Below, one piece after another: positions 15,752 through 22,889 of a stretch of DNA of 22,889 bases; the stretch's first letter is position 1, and each line of letters opens with the position of its first letter. Source of the DNA: Methanomassiliicoccus sp. UBA6 (GTDB lineage Archaea > Thermoplasmatota > Thermoplasmata > Methanomassiliicoccales > Methanomassiliicoccaceae); NCBI GenBank assembly GCA_002508545.1, contig DAVH01000022.1:32761-55649 (forward strand), read 5' to 3'. Position numbers and translations under genes: made by a program. Below the pieces are notes generated by a model, which did no database searches, was not told the origin of the DNA, and saw only the letters and a list, made by a program, of their open reading frames with translations.

Positions 15752-15774
15752 GGTTTTCCGCGATGGCTGCTCTT

Positions 15775-15936
15775 TCAATCGGTCGGAGGAAGGAGCAGGT
15801 AGTCCCTGAGCCGCTTGGGTTCAGGGTGGTTATGCAATCTGCCGAGCACCACGCCAACGATGAACAGAGGGATCGCCAGCAGCACGGCAGCCACTCCCAA
15901 GAGGGAAAGGCCCTGCATGGTGGTTGGAAACTTCAT
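15775..15936 (-). CDS. Small single-span membrane protein coupled to MFS transporter
   Basis: A 53-residue open frame. Residues 9-33 (GLSLLGVAAVLLAIPLFIV and on) form one membrane span, followed by a basic, Pro-containing tail (LHNHPEPKRLRDYLLL). Its ATG at 15936 shares its A with the transporter's TGA stop (TGATG) and has GGAGGT four bases upstream, lying within the end of the transporter gene. The strong ribosome-binding site and overlap argue that it is translated. I do not recognise a family. A small subunit or regulator of the transporter is an inference from coupling alone. Confidence 0.6.
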   Translation of the reverse strand: MKFPTTMQGLSLLGVAAVLLAIPLFIVGVVLGRLHNHPEPKRLRDYLLLPPTD

Positions 15937-17381
15937 CAGTACCTCCGGGAGAGCAGCGCCGAGCGGGGGGCAGGGTCGTCCTCGTCCCGGTGCCTCCTGT
16001 AGCGCGCGGCAGTGGTCTGAGCCAGTCCCACGGTGGCATCGCGGATGCCACTCCTGATGTGGGAAACGGAGCAGCCCTTCCGCATCTCGCAGATGAGCTC
16101 CTTCACGACCACGCGCTCCTGCACTTCGCCATCCTCCTTCACCAGGGTAAGCCGGTGCAAGGAGAAAAAGCCTAGCATTGCGGCGACGAGGAAGAAATAC
16201 TCCCAATTCGGCATGTACATGGCGATGATGCCTCCCAACAGAGGGGCGACGCCGGTGGCGAGCGCGGCGAACAGGGAGGTCGAGGCCAGGTAGGCGGTGG
16301 CCTCCCCGCTGGGGGCGAGCTTCAGGCTGATGTTGCCGGACACCAGGCTGACGCCGGAGGTGGCCATGCCCATCAGGACCTCGGCCAGCACGACCAGCCC
16401 GATCAGGACGGGGGCGGACTCGAAGAGCACGGTGGAGGCCCACAGCAGGAAGCACCCGATCAGGATGGGGCCGGAGACGCGCAGGACCGACTTGTTGGAG
16501 AAGCGGTCGGAGAGCCTTCCCCACACCTTGAAGAATGCCATGCTGGAGATCTGGCCGATGACCGTGAACACCATCACCGATGAGGTCTCCATGCCCAGGC
16601 TGGTGAGCATGTACACGCTCAGGAAGGGCAGCGCCAGGTTGATGGCGAAGCTCCAGGAGGTGAGGAACACGATGAGGTTCTTGAAGTTGGTGTCCCCGAA
16701 CGGCTTCTTGAGCAGGGCCCCGAACCCGGGGACGGACCTGTTGCTGCCCATCCTTGGCTCAGGTATCCGGGATATGCACAGCACCCCGATCAGGCCGAAC
16801 ACGAACCCGCCGACGAACAGCAGGGAGTAGCCCTCGATCATCATGGAGGGGAAGGTCTTCCCCCACCAGGTGGTGAAGAACCCCGCGGTGAGCCCCATGG
16901 GGATGCTGCAGGCGGTGCTGAGCATCATGCGCTTGGAGAAGAACCTTCCCAGCTCGCTGTTGGGCAGGAGGTCCTTCATCCAGGAGTTCCAGCTGCATGC
17001 TCCGATCGAGCCCAGCAGGGAGTTCGGCACCATCGCCACCAGCACCAGCGGTAGCGCTATCTCGAAGGGGACCAGCAGGGGGATCGTCGCTATGACCAGC
17101 CAGAAGGACCGGCTGAGCGCCGCCGCGAGGATCGTGATCGACCGGCGGACCCGGATCTTCTCTATCAAGTATGTAGTTGGCAGCTGGACGATGTTGGCCA
17201 GGGCCGGGATCATCGCCAGGAGACCAATGATAAGCTCGGAGGCACCTAGAGCCAGGGCGAACGCGGTGAGGAACGTGCTGCTGGTCAGCGTGAACATGGC
17301 CGAGCTGGCCACTCCATCCTGCATCACGCCGCGAAAACCTCTGCGGACCTCCGTCTCCGTAAGACTGTTCGTGCATCCCAT
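15936..17381 (-). CDS. Major facilitator superfamily (MFS) transporter with long hydrophilic tail
   Basis: A 481-residue MFS transporter with 12 predicted spans. LPTTYLIEKIRVRRS (around residues 68-82) corresponds to the loop 2-3 region, and the second half begins with a similar region, FKVWGRLSDRFSNKSVLRV, which contains the G-x-L-x-D-R-F signature. After the last span about 70 hydrophilic residues follow (VKEDGEVQERVVVKEL to SALLSRRY), longer than the usual MFS tail and containing Cys and many Arg. Substrate is unknown; efflux or uptake cannot be told apart. The ATG at 17381 lies about 55 bases from a TATA-like box embedded in a triple repeat, and the gene is translationally coupled to the following 53-residue frame. 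Confidence 0.85.
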   Translation of the reverse strand: MGCTNSLTETEVRRGFRGVMQDGVASSAMFTLTSSTFLTAFALALGASELIIGLLAMIPALANIVQLPTTYLIEKIRVRRSITILAAALSRSFWLVIATIPLLVPFEIALPLVLVAMVPNSLLGSIGACSWNSWMKDLLPNSELGRFFSKRMMLSTACSIPMGLTAGFFTTWWGKTFPSMMIEGYSLLFVGGFVFGLIGVLCISRIPEPRMGSNRSVPGFGALLKKPFGDTNFKNLIVFLTSWSFAINLALPFLSVYMLTSLGMETSSVMVFTVIGQISSMAFFKVWGRLSDRFSNKSVLRVSGPILIGCFLLWASTVLFESAPVLIGLVVLAEVLMGMATSGVSLVSGNISLKLAPSGEATAYLASTSLFAALATGVAPLLGGIIAMYMPNWEYFFLVAAMLGFFSLHRLTLVKEDGEVQERVVVKELICEMRKGCSVSHIRSGIRDATVGLAQTTAARYRRHRDEDDPAPRSALLSRRY

Positions 17382-17432
17382 CGAATATCACTTGGACCCT
17401 TTTGGAGTCCCATTCTCTGCCACTAGAATGAG

Positions 17433-17461
17433 GTTATAAACTCGTTATCACGTGGTTATCA
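17433..17461. promoter_or_regulatory. Triple 11-bp-spaced repeat overlapping the MFS gene promoter (candidate operator)
   Basis: GTTATAA (17433-17439), GTTATCA (17444-17450) and GTTATCA (17455-17461) start exactly 11 bases apart, one DNA helical turn. The first copy overlaps the minus-strand TATA-like box TTTATAAC (17433-17440). Sites on the same helix face next to a promoter are typical of cooperative regulator binding. Confidence 0.5.
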
Positions 17462-17612
17462 TCATCGATACCACTAAGCGAGGAGAACCGATCTAGAGGC
17501 AAACATCTGGGTGACTGGCCTGCTTGACCAAGGATGCCCGGAAGCCGTCCTCCGCCCCCCGCTCGGAGCGCTCCGCCCCGCCGGTCCGCGGAGCGCGGAT
17601 TGCGATAGCTTG

Positions 17613-18665
17613 ATGAAATCCGCCGGCGTTAGAGGCCCCGTGAGCATCGAGGCGACGGAGGAAAGGAAGAGCAGGGTCCTAGTGATCGGAGGCGGGGTCG
17701 CCGGCATGTCGGCGTCCCGGGCGCTGTCGTCCCTCGGCCACGCCGTGTCCCTGATCGAGAGGACCGGCCACCTTGGCGGCAGGGCCGCCCGCGCCGGCCT
17801 CGCGTTCCCAGACCTGCGGCCCTGCCGCGAAGCGGTCTCCAAGCTGATCGATCAAGTGACCGGGGACCCCGCCATCGAGGTCCTGCCGTCCAGGGAGATC
17901 GTCTCCTGGGGCCGGGAGGACGGCAGGCACGCCGTGGAGCTGGACGACGGCCGCCGGATCGAGGCCGATGCCGTGGTCGTGGCCACCGGCCTGGAGGGCG
18001 TCCCCGCGGCGCTGGTGCCGGAGTACGGCCACGGGCGCAAGGGAGTGCTGACCGCCCAGGAGCTGGAGGAGAGGCTCTCGGCGGGCGCGCCGCTCATCGA
18101 AGGAGAGCTCAGGTCAGCGGTTTTCGTGCAGTGCGTGGGCTCCCGGACCGAGAGACGGGGGGTCCCGTACTGCAGCGCGCTGTGCTGTGCCAACTCGATC
18201 AAGAACGCCCTGGCGCTGAAGCTGGAAGACCCCTCCTGCGAGGTGGCCGTCCTGTACATCGACATCCGGACCACCGGTCCAGGGCAAGAGGCGCTGTACC
18301 GCGAGGCCCGGCGGAGAGGCGTCCGCTTCATCAGGGGCCAGCCGTCGCTGGTCACGGAGAGGGACGGCCGCCTGCTGGTCTGCGGGGAGAACACCCTGCT
18401 GCGGGAGCTGTACGAGATCCCTGCCGACCTGGTGGTGCTGGCCACCGGCCTGAGGCAGTCGCCGTCGAACCTATGGATGTTCGACGACCTGGGCATCGCG
18501 CAGGGAACCGCCGGATTCCCCTGTCTTGACGGCTCCCGGGCCTCCGCGGAAGGCATCTTCTTCGCCGGCTCGGCCAGGGGGCCGATGGACCTCCCGGCGG
18601 CGGAGCGGGACGCCCGGGCGTGCGCGCTGGACGTGCACGAGCATCTACGAGGATCGAGGAGCTAG
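17613..18665 (+). CDS. Short HdrA-like FAD-dependent oxidoreductase
   Basis: A 350-residue flavoprotein closely resembling the thioredoxin-reductase-like core of heterodisulfide reductase subunit A. It has the FAD Rossmann motif RVLVIGGGVAGMSASRAL, VVVATG, the HdrA block VQCVGSRT (Cys174) with PYCSALCCANSIKNA (Cys187, Cys191, Cys192), LYIDIRTTGPGQEALY, RGVRFIRG, and the C-terminal FAD motif EGIFFAGSARGPMDLP. HdrA is usually about 650 residues and carries two C-terminal ferredoxin domains; here these are absent. The Lys usually found in GPKD is Met. The start is uncertain: ATG 17613 is used, while GTG 17640 has AGAGG four bases upstream and GTG 17511 adds unconvincing sequence. It may handle electrons for a nearby pathway, possibly F430 synthesis; this is inference. 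Confidence 0.78.
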   Translation: MKSAGVRGPVSIEATEERKSRVLVIGGGVAGMSASRALSSLGHAVSLIERTGHLGGRAARAGLAFPDLRPCREAVSKLIDQVTGDPAIEVLPSREIVSWGREDGRHAVELDDGRRIEADAVVVATGLEGVPAALVPEYGHGRKGVLTAQELEERLSAGAPLIEGELRSAVFVQCVGSRTERRGVPYCSALCCANSIKNALALKLEDPSCEVAVLYIDIRTTGPGQEALYREARRRGVRFIRGQPSLVTERDGRLLVCGENTLLRELYEIPADLVVLATGLRQSPSNLWMFDDLGIAQGTAGFPCLDGSRASAEGIFFAGSARGPMDLPAAERDARACALDVHEHLRGSRS

Positions 18666-20029
18666 AAGGTACTCGGCCCGCCCCCGGCGGCGTGGACCAC
18701 CGCCCGACCCCAGCCCCGGTTGGCGAGGGCGTGCTGATGCATGTAGGTGCCCATCGACCGCCGGACCATGACGCCGTCCACCGAGCCCCCGATGCCCGTT
18801 CCCCGCAGCACCGAGAACCCGTAGGGGCCGGAGGGTAGGGGCTCGAGACGGGAGTAGTGGAACTCGTGCGCCCTGATCTCCCGCCCCGGGAACATGAAGT
18901 TGTCCTCGGTCCCCCGGGCCTCCACGTACGCCAGCCCCTGGCGGTCGGCGGTCAGCGTCGCCTGGGCGTCGAAGATGCCGGCCATGCGGCTCACCCGGCC
19001 GTAGGCGCTGATGGTCCGGCACATGACCATCATGCCGCCGCACTCGCCGTAGACCAGGCCCCCGTCCTCGGAGATGCTCTTCAGCCCATCGAGGAAGTCG
19101 CGGTTGCTCTCGAGCGCCGCCGCGTGCACCTCGGGGTACCCGCCGCCCATGTACACGGCGTCGCAGTCCGGGAGCCTCTCGCCGTCGGTGGGGCGGAAGG
19201 TGACCACCCTGGCTCCCGCGGCCTCCAGCGCCTCGAGGTTCTCTTGATAGTAGAAGCAGAACGAGCGGTCCCGGGGCACCGCGACGGTGACGCCTTTATC
19301 CTCCTGTACCTCGAACGGGGGCGCCGTGGGCGCCTCCATGGGTTCGGCCGAACGAGCGATCTCCGCGAGGCGCGCGATGTCCACCTCGACCACCAGGTCC
19401 TCCATCCTGGCCATCAGCGCTCTGGCGTCCCCCGCCTCGTCCATCGTCACCAGCCCGAGGTGCCTCTCCGGCAGCCGCTCCCTCTGCCTCTCGATCGTCC
19501 CCACCACCTCGATGCCGGTGAGCGACTCCACCGCCTCCACGGCCTTGCGGCGGTGGCGGTCACCGCTGAGGTTGTTGAGGATGACCCCGGCGATGCGGAC
19601 CTCCGGATCGAGCATCTTGAACCCCAGCACATGGGCCGCCGCGCTCTTGGCCAGGCTCCGGGCGTTGACCACGAGGACGACGGGAGCGCGGATGAACTTG
19701 GCGATCTCCGCGGTGGAGCCGGTGTCGCCGGTGGCGGTCAGCCCGTCGTAGAGCCCGCGAACTCCTTCTACAATAGCTATGTCCGCGTCGCGGGAGGACC
19801 ACCCGAAGAGGTCGACCAGCGTCCGGCGGTCCATGAAGAACGAGTCGAGGTTCCGCGACGGCCGGCCGGTGGCCGCGGCGTGGTACATGGGGTCGATGAA
19901 GTCCGGTCCGACCTTGTACCCCTGGACATGGAGATCGCGGGACAGGCGGGACATGATGCCGGTCGCGATGGCCGTCTTCCCGACCCCGCTGCCCGCTCCG
20001 GCGATGACCAGGCGCGGTGGTGCGTTCAT
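18662..20029 (-). CDS. cfbB: Ni-sirohydrochlorin a,c-diamide synthase CfbB
   Basis: A 455-residue glutamine-dependent amidase of the CbiA/CobB family. In F430 synthesis CfbB amidates the a and c acetate side chains of nickel-sirohydrochlorin using ATP and glutamine. The N-terminal P-loop is AGAGSGVGKTA (residues 10-20), followed by KVGPDFIDPMYH, the tetrapyrrole/ATP site. The C-terminal class I glutamine amidotransferase domain has MGGGYPEVHA, the nucleophile Cys330 in YGECGGMM, and the His-containing AHEFHYS. Position in a cfb operon separates it from cobyrinate synthase CbiA. The ATG at 20029 overlaps the cfbC stop as ATGA; upstream in-frame sequence is a shadow of cfbC. Its stop shares the palindrome CTAG with the convergent HdrA-like gene. 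Confidence 0.93.
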   Translation of the reverse strand: MNAPPRLVIAGAGSGVGKTAIATGIMSRLSRDLHVQGYKVGPDFIDPMYHAAATGRPSRNLDSFFMDRRTLVDLFGWSSRDADIAIVEGVRGLYDGLTATGDTGSTAEIAKFIRAPVVLVVNARSLAKSAAAHVLGFKMLDPEVRIAGVILNNLSGDRHRRKAVEAVESLTGIEVVGTIERQRERLPERHLGLVTMDEAGDARALMARMEDLVVEVDIARLAEIARSAEPMEAPTAPPFEVQEDKGVTVAVPRDRSFCFYYQENLEALEAAGARVVTFRPTDGERLPDCDAVYMGGGYPEVHAAALESNRDFLDGLKSISEDGGLVYGECGGMMVMCRTISAYGRVSRMAGIFDAQATLTADRQGLAYVEARGTEDNFMFPGREIRAHEFHYSRLEPLPSGPYGFSVLRGTGIGGSVDGVMVRRSMGTYMHQHALANRGWGRAVVHAAGGGPSTF

Positions 20030-20805
20030 CGCATCTCCCGCAGCAGGGCGCGGATGTCCTCGGGGTCCATCGGCGACGGCACCGCCATGCTGCGGTTCTC
20101 CAGGATGAAGCGTCCGAGCCGGCGGTACGCCTCCGCCTGCGGGTCGTCGGGGGCGCCCTCCACCACCGTCATCCCCCGGTTCTCGCACTCCCGGACCACC
20201 GCGCTGCGGGGAACGAAGCCGATGAGCTGGGAGCCGATGCGGCGGGCGAACTCGGACACCGCCTCCCGCTCGTTCTCCACCTCCCGGGAGTTGCAGATGA
20301 GGCCTCCCAGCGCCACCCCCAGGTTGGCCAGCCCGCGGGCGATGTTGTTCGCCGCGTACAGCGCCAGGTACTCGCCGCTGGTGACGATGTACACCTCGTT
20401 GGCATACCTCTCCCGCAGCGGGGCGGCGAAACCGCCGCACACCACGTCCCCGGGGACGTCGTAGATGAGGGCGTCATCCTCCTCCCGGAAGTGGTCCTTG
20501 GCCAGCTTCTGCACCGCCACGATGATCCCCCGGCCGGCGCAGCCCACCCCCGCCAGGGGGCCGCCGGTCTCCACGCAGTTCACGCCCTTGAATCCCTGGA
20601 AGACCACCTCCCCGCCGCCGTCCTTCATCTGCTCCAGGAAGGTCGGTATCTTCCGGCCGTGCAGCAGGGTCATGCTTCCATCGGACTTGGGGTCGCATCC
20701 GATGTACCAGGTGCGCAGCCCGGACTCGGCGAAGCTCGCCGCCAGGTTGGCCGACACCGTGGACTTGCCGATGCCTCCCTTGCCGTATATCGCCATCTGC
20801 CTCAT
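20026..20805 (-). CDS. cfbC: NifH-like reductase CfbC (F430 biosynthesis)
   Basis: A 259-residue homologue of nitrogenase iron protein. It has the P-loop GKGGIGKST (8-16) and the two Cys that ligate the intersubunit [4Fe-4S] cluster: Cys89 in GVGCAGRG and Cys123 in DVPGDVVCGGF, with the switch motifs in between. With CfbD it carries out the ATP-dependent six-electron reduction, and associated lactam formation, that turns Ni-sirohydrochlorin a,c-diamide into seco-F430. As a homodimer it docks on CfbD and passes electrons to it. The ATG at 20805 overlaps the cfbD stop (ATGA); ATG 20796 is a possible second start. The next gene, cfbB, again overlaps by ATGA, which shows tight translational coupling. 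Confidence 0.95.
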   Translation of the reverse strand: MRQMAIYGKGGIGKSTVSANLAASFAESGLRTWYIGCDPKSDGSMTLLHGRKIPTFLEQMKDGGGEVVFQGFKGVNCVETGGPLAGVGCAGRGIIVAVQKLAKDHFREEDDALIYDVPGDVVCGGFAAPLRERYANEVYIVTSGEYLALYAANNIARGLANLGVALGGLICNSREVENEREAVSEFARRIGSQLIGFVPRSAVVRECENRGMTVVEGAPDDPQAEAYRRLGRFILENRSMAVPSPMDPEDIRALLREMR

Positions 20806-21887
20806 GCGTACCCCCTATCCACTATCTCCCGGATGGTGTTCCCGAGCTCGCTGAAGAGCACCCTGTCGGTGCTCATGACCTCGGCGTGGGTGTTGACCTC
20901 CCCGACGGAGAGGAGGTATCCTTGATCGATGTAGTTGCGCAGCTCCCTGGGCTGGTCGGTGACGAGGACATCCTCCTTGCGCAGCCCGGGCACCGCGTGC
21001 GGCAGCCCGGCCACGACGCGCAGGTCGGCGTTGCACTCGGCGAGCGCTACCGCGGCCTTCTCCCCGGCCACCGGGTACTCGTCCAGGCCGCCGGTGAGGG
21101 CCGGAGCGGCAACCCCCGCTTCTCCAAGATCGCGCAGGATGTTGGACGCGTAACGACGAATGCGCGGCAGGCCGACCCCGGGATCGAGGTTCCCGATGTG
21201 GACGGTCTCCCCGCCGACGCGGTCCCTGGCGTACTGCACGGCCCGCATGGTGTCCGCGAAGCCGTAGGCCGTCTCCTTCTTGGCGTTCAGCGCCACCGCG
21301 ACCTTTCCGCCGCGTCGGAGAACGTTCACGATCTCCCGTCCTACCGAAAGCTTGGTGGCCCCGGGGTGGGGCTCGAGGTACTCGCGGCTGGTGAGCCCGC
21401 GCTCGCGCTCGATCGCCGTCGCCCTCGTCAGCATGCTCTTCTGGCGGTCGCGCTCCTCGAAGGAGATGACCTCCTTCTCCGCGGCCACCTCCAGCGTCCT
21501 TATCGCGCCGGAGGTGTTGGGGCCGGAGCACCCGTGGACGTCCACCGGCAGGACCGTAGCCTTCACCCCGGCCTTCTTGACCGCCCCGTCGAGGTTCTCC
21601 CCGATGATCATCGATGCGCAGGTCCCGACCACGCCGATGAGGCCCGGGCGGAACCGGTCGTCCACGTTCTTCAGTATCCGCACCAGCTTCTCCTCCGCCC
21701 CGAAGATGAGGTCGCTCTCCTGCATGCCGGTGGTCATCACCCTGACGCCGGCCTCCTCCAGCCGGCGGGCGGCCATGAAGCCGCAGCCGGCCGGCCCGTG
21801 CATCAGGATGACGTCGGCATCGAGATCGCGTAGGGTGTACATCGCGGCGATGATGGGATTGGGGCGGGGGTGGAGGACGTCCCTCAC
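20802..21887 (-). CDS. cfbD: NifD-like catalytic protein CfbD (F430 biosynthesis)
   Basis: A 361-residue nitrogenase-like protein, about the usual length of CfbD, much shorter than NifD. It has cluster-ligand Cys candidates: Cys35 in HGPAGCGF, Cys90 in GVVGTCAS and Cys120 in DVHGCSGPN, and the NifD-type motif order. CfbD binds the tetrapyrrole and receives electrons from CfbC to reduce Ni-sirohydrochlorin a,c-diamide to seco-F430. The start is a GTG at 21887 that overlaps the cfbE stop (GTGA) and has GGAGGGGT upstream inside cfbE; no in-frame ATG is near. The upstream open frame to 22073 is a shadow of cfbE. The cfbC ATG overlaps its stop. Confidence 0.93.
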   Translation of the reverse strand: MRDVLHPRPNPIIAAMYTLRDLDADVILMHGPAGCGFMAARRLEEAGVRVMTTGMQESDLIFGAEEKLVRILKNVDDRFRPGLIGVVGTCASMIIGENLDGAVKKAGVKATVLPVDVHGCSGPNTSGAIRTLEVAAEKEVISFEERDRQKSMLTRATAIERERGLTSREYLEPHPGATKLSVGREIVNVLRRGGKVAVALNAKKETAYGFADTMRAVQYARDRVGGETVHIGNLDPGVGLPRIRRYASNILRDLGEAGVAAPALTGGLDEYPVAGEKAAVALAECNADLRVVAGLPHAVPGLRKEDVLVTDQPRELRNYIDQGYLLSVGEVNTHAEVMSTDRVLFSELGNTIREIVDRGYA

Positions 21888-22889
21888 AGGTACCCCTCCT
21901 TGATGCAGTGCACCAGCACCTCGTGCCTTCCCCGGACCTCTCCCGGGCCGTCGATGCGCAGGAACCCGTTCGCTTCCCTGCCCAGCCCGGGCATGTTGAT
22001 GATATACTGTCTCCTCACCGAGGGGTGGCGGGACAGCACCTCGTGCACATCGGAGATGTCCAGCTTCTCGCACACCTTGGCGCTCACCGGGTCAAGGGCG
22101 ATGCCGATGTCCTGCTGGCCGTAGCTCCGCTCCAGCACGCCGACGTTCCAGTCGATGGACGCGGCGCTGACCCCGGGGTTGCGCTCGCGGATGAGGAACC
22201 TGCCGCCCTCCCGGGCGACGTCCCCCCGTCCGGGAACGCCCTTGAACTGCGAGAGCGAGGCGACCGCCCGCTCCATGTCCGCCCCCATCGCCCCGGCCGC
22301 GGCCAGTCCGGCAGCGAAGGCCGTGGTGTAGCTGGGAGCGAGGAACGTGCCCGGCAGGCGGACGACGAGCTCCCGCTCTTTCCAGCGGACCCTGAGAGGC
22401 GCCCCCTTGCCCAGCTCCAGCCTTGCGGGCAAGGATACGTCGAGGTCCCCTCCCGGGCCGAAGGTGACGATCCCCGCGCCGTCAGGCACCTCTGGGGCCC
22501 ACAGCTCCCTCTCCCGGACCGGGCACACCAGCGTCCGGGCGGTGCGGGCCATCTGGACCTTGCCGTCGAAGGCCCTCCGGGTCCCCGCGGCGATGGGGTA
22601 ATCATCATCCAGGCCGGTGATGACCGAAACGTCGGCCACCCCGGTGCCGCCCAGGCTCACCTCGAACACCCCGACCTCGCACGGCGGATGCTCCCTGCTC
22701 AAGGAAAGGATGGAAGGCGGGGCGATGCTGACCCGGTCCGCGAGGGTCTTCCATTCCGATCCCTGGACGAGGTGCCGCCCCCTGCTGGTGTGGAGCAGCA
22801 CGCGGTCCCCGCCCCGCGCCAGCACATGGGCCAGTACGTGGCAGGCCGAGGTCTTTCCCCTCACCCCGGTGAACTCGACCACCGGCATG
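21884..22889 (-). CDS. cfbE: Mur ligase-like coenzyme F430 synthetase CfbE (5' end beyond window)
   Basis: The C-terminal 334 codons of a MurC/F-like ligase. CfbE performs the last step of F430 synthesis, ATP-dependent closure of the carbocyclic six-membered ring of seco-F430. The nucleotide-binding motif FTGVRGKTSACH lies at the very start of the visible part, followed by central-domain motifs such as VFEVSLGGTG and VSVITGLDDDYP, and the Mur C-terminal domain with ATPSYTTAFAAGLAA-like helix and VASLSQFKGVPGR. In CfbE about 100 residues normally precede the GKT motif, so the Met at 22888 is internal and the true start is outside the window. It is upstream of, and coupled to, cfbD. Confidence 0.9.
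   Translation of the reverse strand, partial: MPVVEFTGVRGKTSACHVLAHVLARGGDRVLLHTSRGRHLVQGSEWKTLADRVSIAPPSILSLSREHPPCEVGVFEVSLGGTGVADVSVITGLDDDYPIAAGTRRAFDGKVQMARTARTLVCPVRERELWAPEVPDGAGIVTFGPGGDLDVSLPARLELGKGAPLRVRWKERELVVRLPGTFLAPSYTTAFAAGLAAAGAMGADMERAVASLSQFKGVPGRGDVAREGGRFLIRERNPGVSAASIDWNVGVLERSYGQQDIGIALDPVSAKVCEKLDISDVHEVLSRHPSVRRQYIINMPGLGREANGFLRIDGPGEVRGRHEVLVHCIKEGYL

Noticed and set aside
18857..20464. 535-codon plus-strand frame opposite cfbB and cfbC
   Set aside because: It is the antisense shadow of two genes with intact catalytic motifs and coupled stops and starts.
22886..22888. ATG at 22888 as the start of cfbE
   Set aside because: It sits just before the GKT motif, whereas CfbE has about 100 residues ahead of that motif; the gene is cut by the window edge.
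1..22889. CRISPR arrays, tRNA or rRNA genes, insertion sequences
   Set aside because: No regularly spaced long repeats, no cloverleaf with a T-loop motif in the gaps, and no transposase-like frame or terminal repeats were seen on reading.

Overview
The window comes from a high-GC methanogenic archaeon. The main evidence is a contiguous set of coenzyme F430 biosynthesis genes, cfbE-cfbD-cfbC-cfbB, on the minus strand at the right end; F430 is the nickel cofactor of methyl-coenzyme M reductase and is known only from methanogens and their methane-oxidising relatives. Archaeal signs agree: TATA-like boxes about 25 bases before expected transcript starts, at least one apparently leaderless GTG start, and an archaeal two-gene SUF (SufC/SufB, 'SMS'-type) operon. 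A member of the Methanomassiliicoccales or another high-GC methanogen is my guess at lineage; the sequence alone does not settle it.

Left third (1-7.6 kb): a surface-polysaccharide locus. On the minus strand, right to left, lie an ABC-2 polysaccharide-export permease (6740-7567), a polytopic membrane protein with a C-terminal extracytoplasmic domain (4873-6633), a GT4 glycosyltransferase (3728-4873), a Wzx-type flippase (407-1873) and the start of a CapK/PaaK-like adenylate-forming enzyme (1-369). One gene in the middle points the other way (2101-3744). It encodes a two-domain protein resembling glucosamine inositolphosphorylceramide transferase (GINT1)-like proteins: a formyltransferase-like N-domain and a beta-propeller C-domain. 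No ATPase partner for the ABC permease is visible.

Middle (7.6-15.6 kb): a small VOC-fold protein (+); a 904-residue secreted, membrane-anchored protein (-) with propeller, Ig-like and duplicated PsbP-like modules; a winged-helix regulator (-); the sufCB operon (-); an acyltransferase-3 membrane protein (-); and, divergent from it, a YdjM/DUF457-type membrane hydrolase (+).

Right third (15.6-22.9 kb): a 170-base intergenic stretch with unusually strong nested inverted repeats; an MFS transporter translationally coupled to a 53-residue single-span membrane protein (-); a shortened HdrA-like flavoprotein (+) that converges on cfbB with both stop codons sharing one CTAG; and the cfb operon, with overlaps (GTGA, ATGA, ATGA) at all three junctions. 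cfbE runs off the right edge. Together CfbB, CfbCD and CfbE convert nickel-sirohydrochlorin to F430; the nickel chelatase CfbA is not in the window.

No tRNA, rRNA, CRISPR array or insertion sequence was recognised. The GC-rich sequence produces many long antisense open frames, which were discarded.
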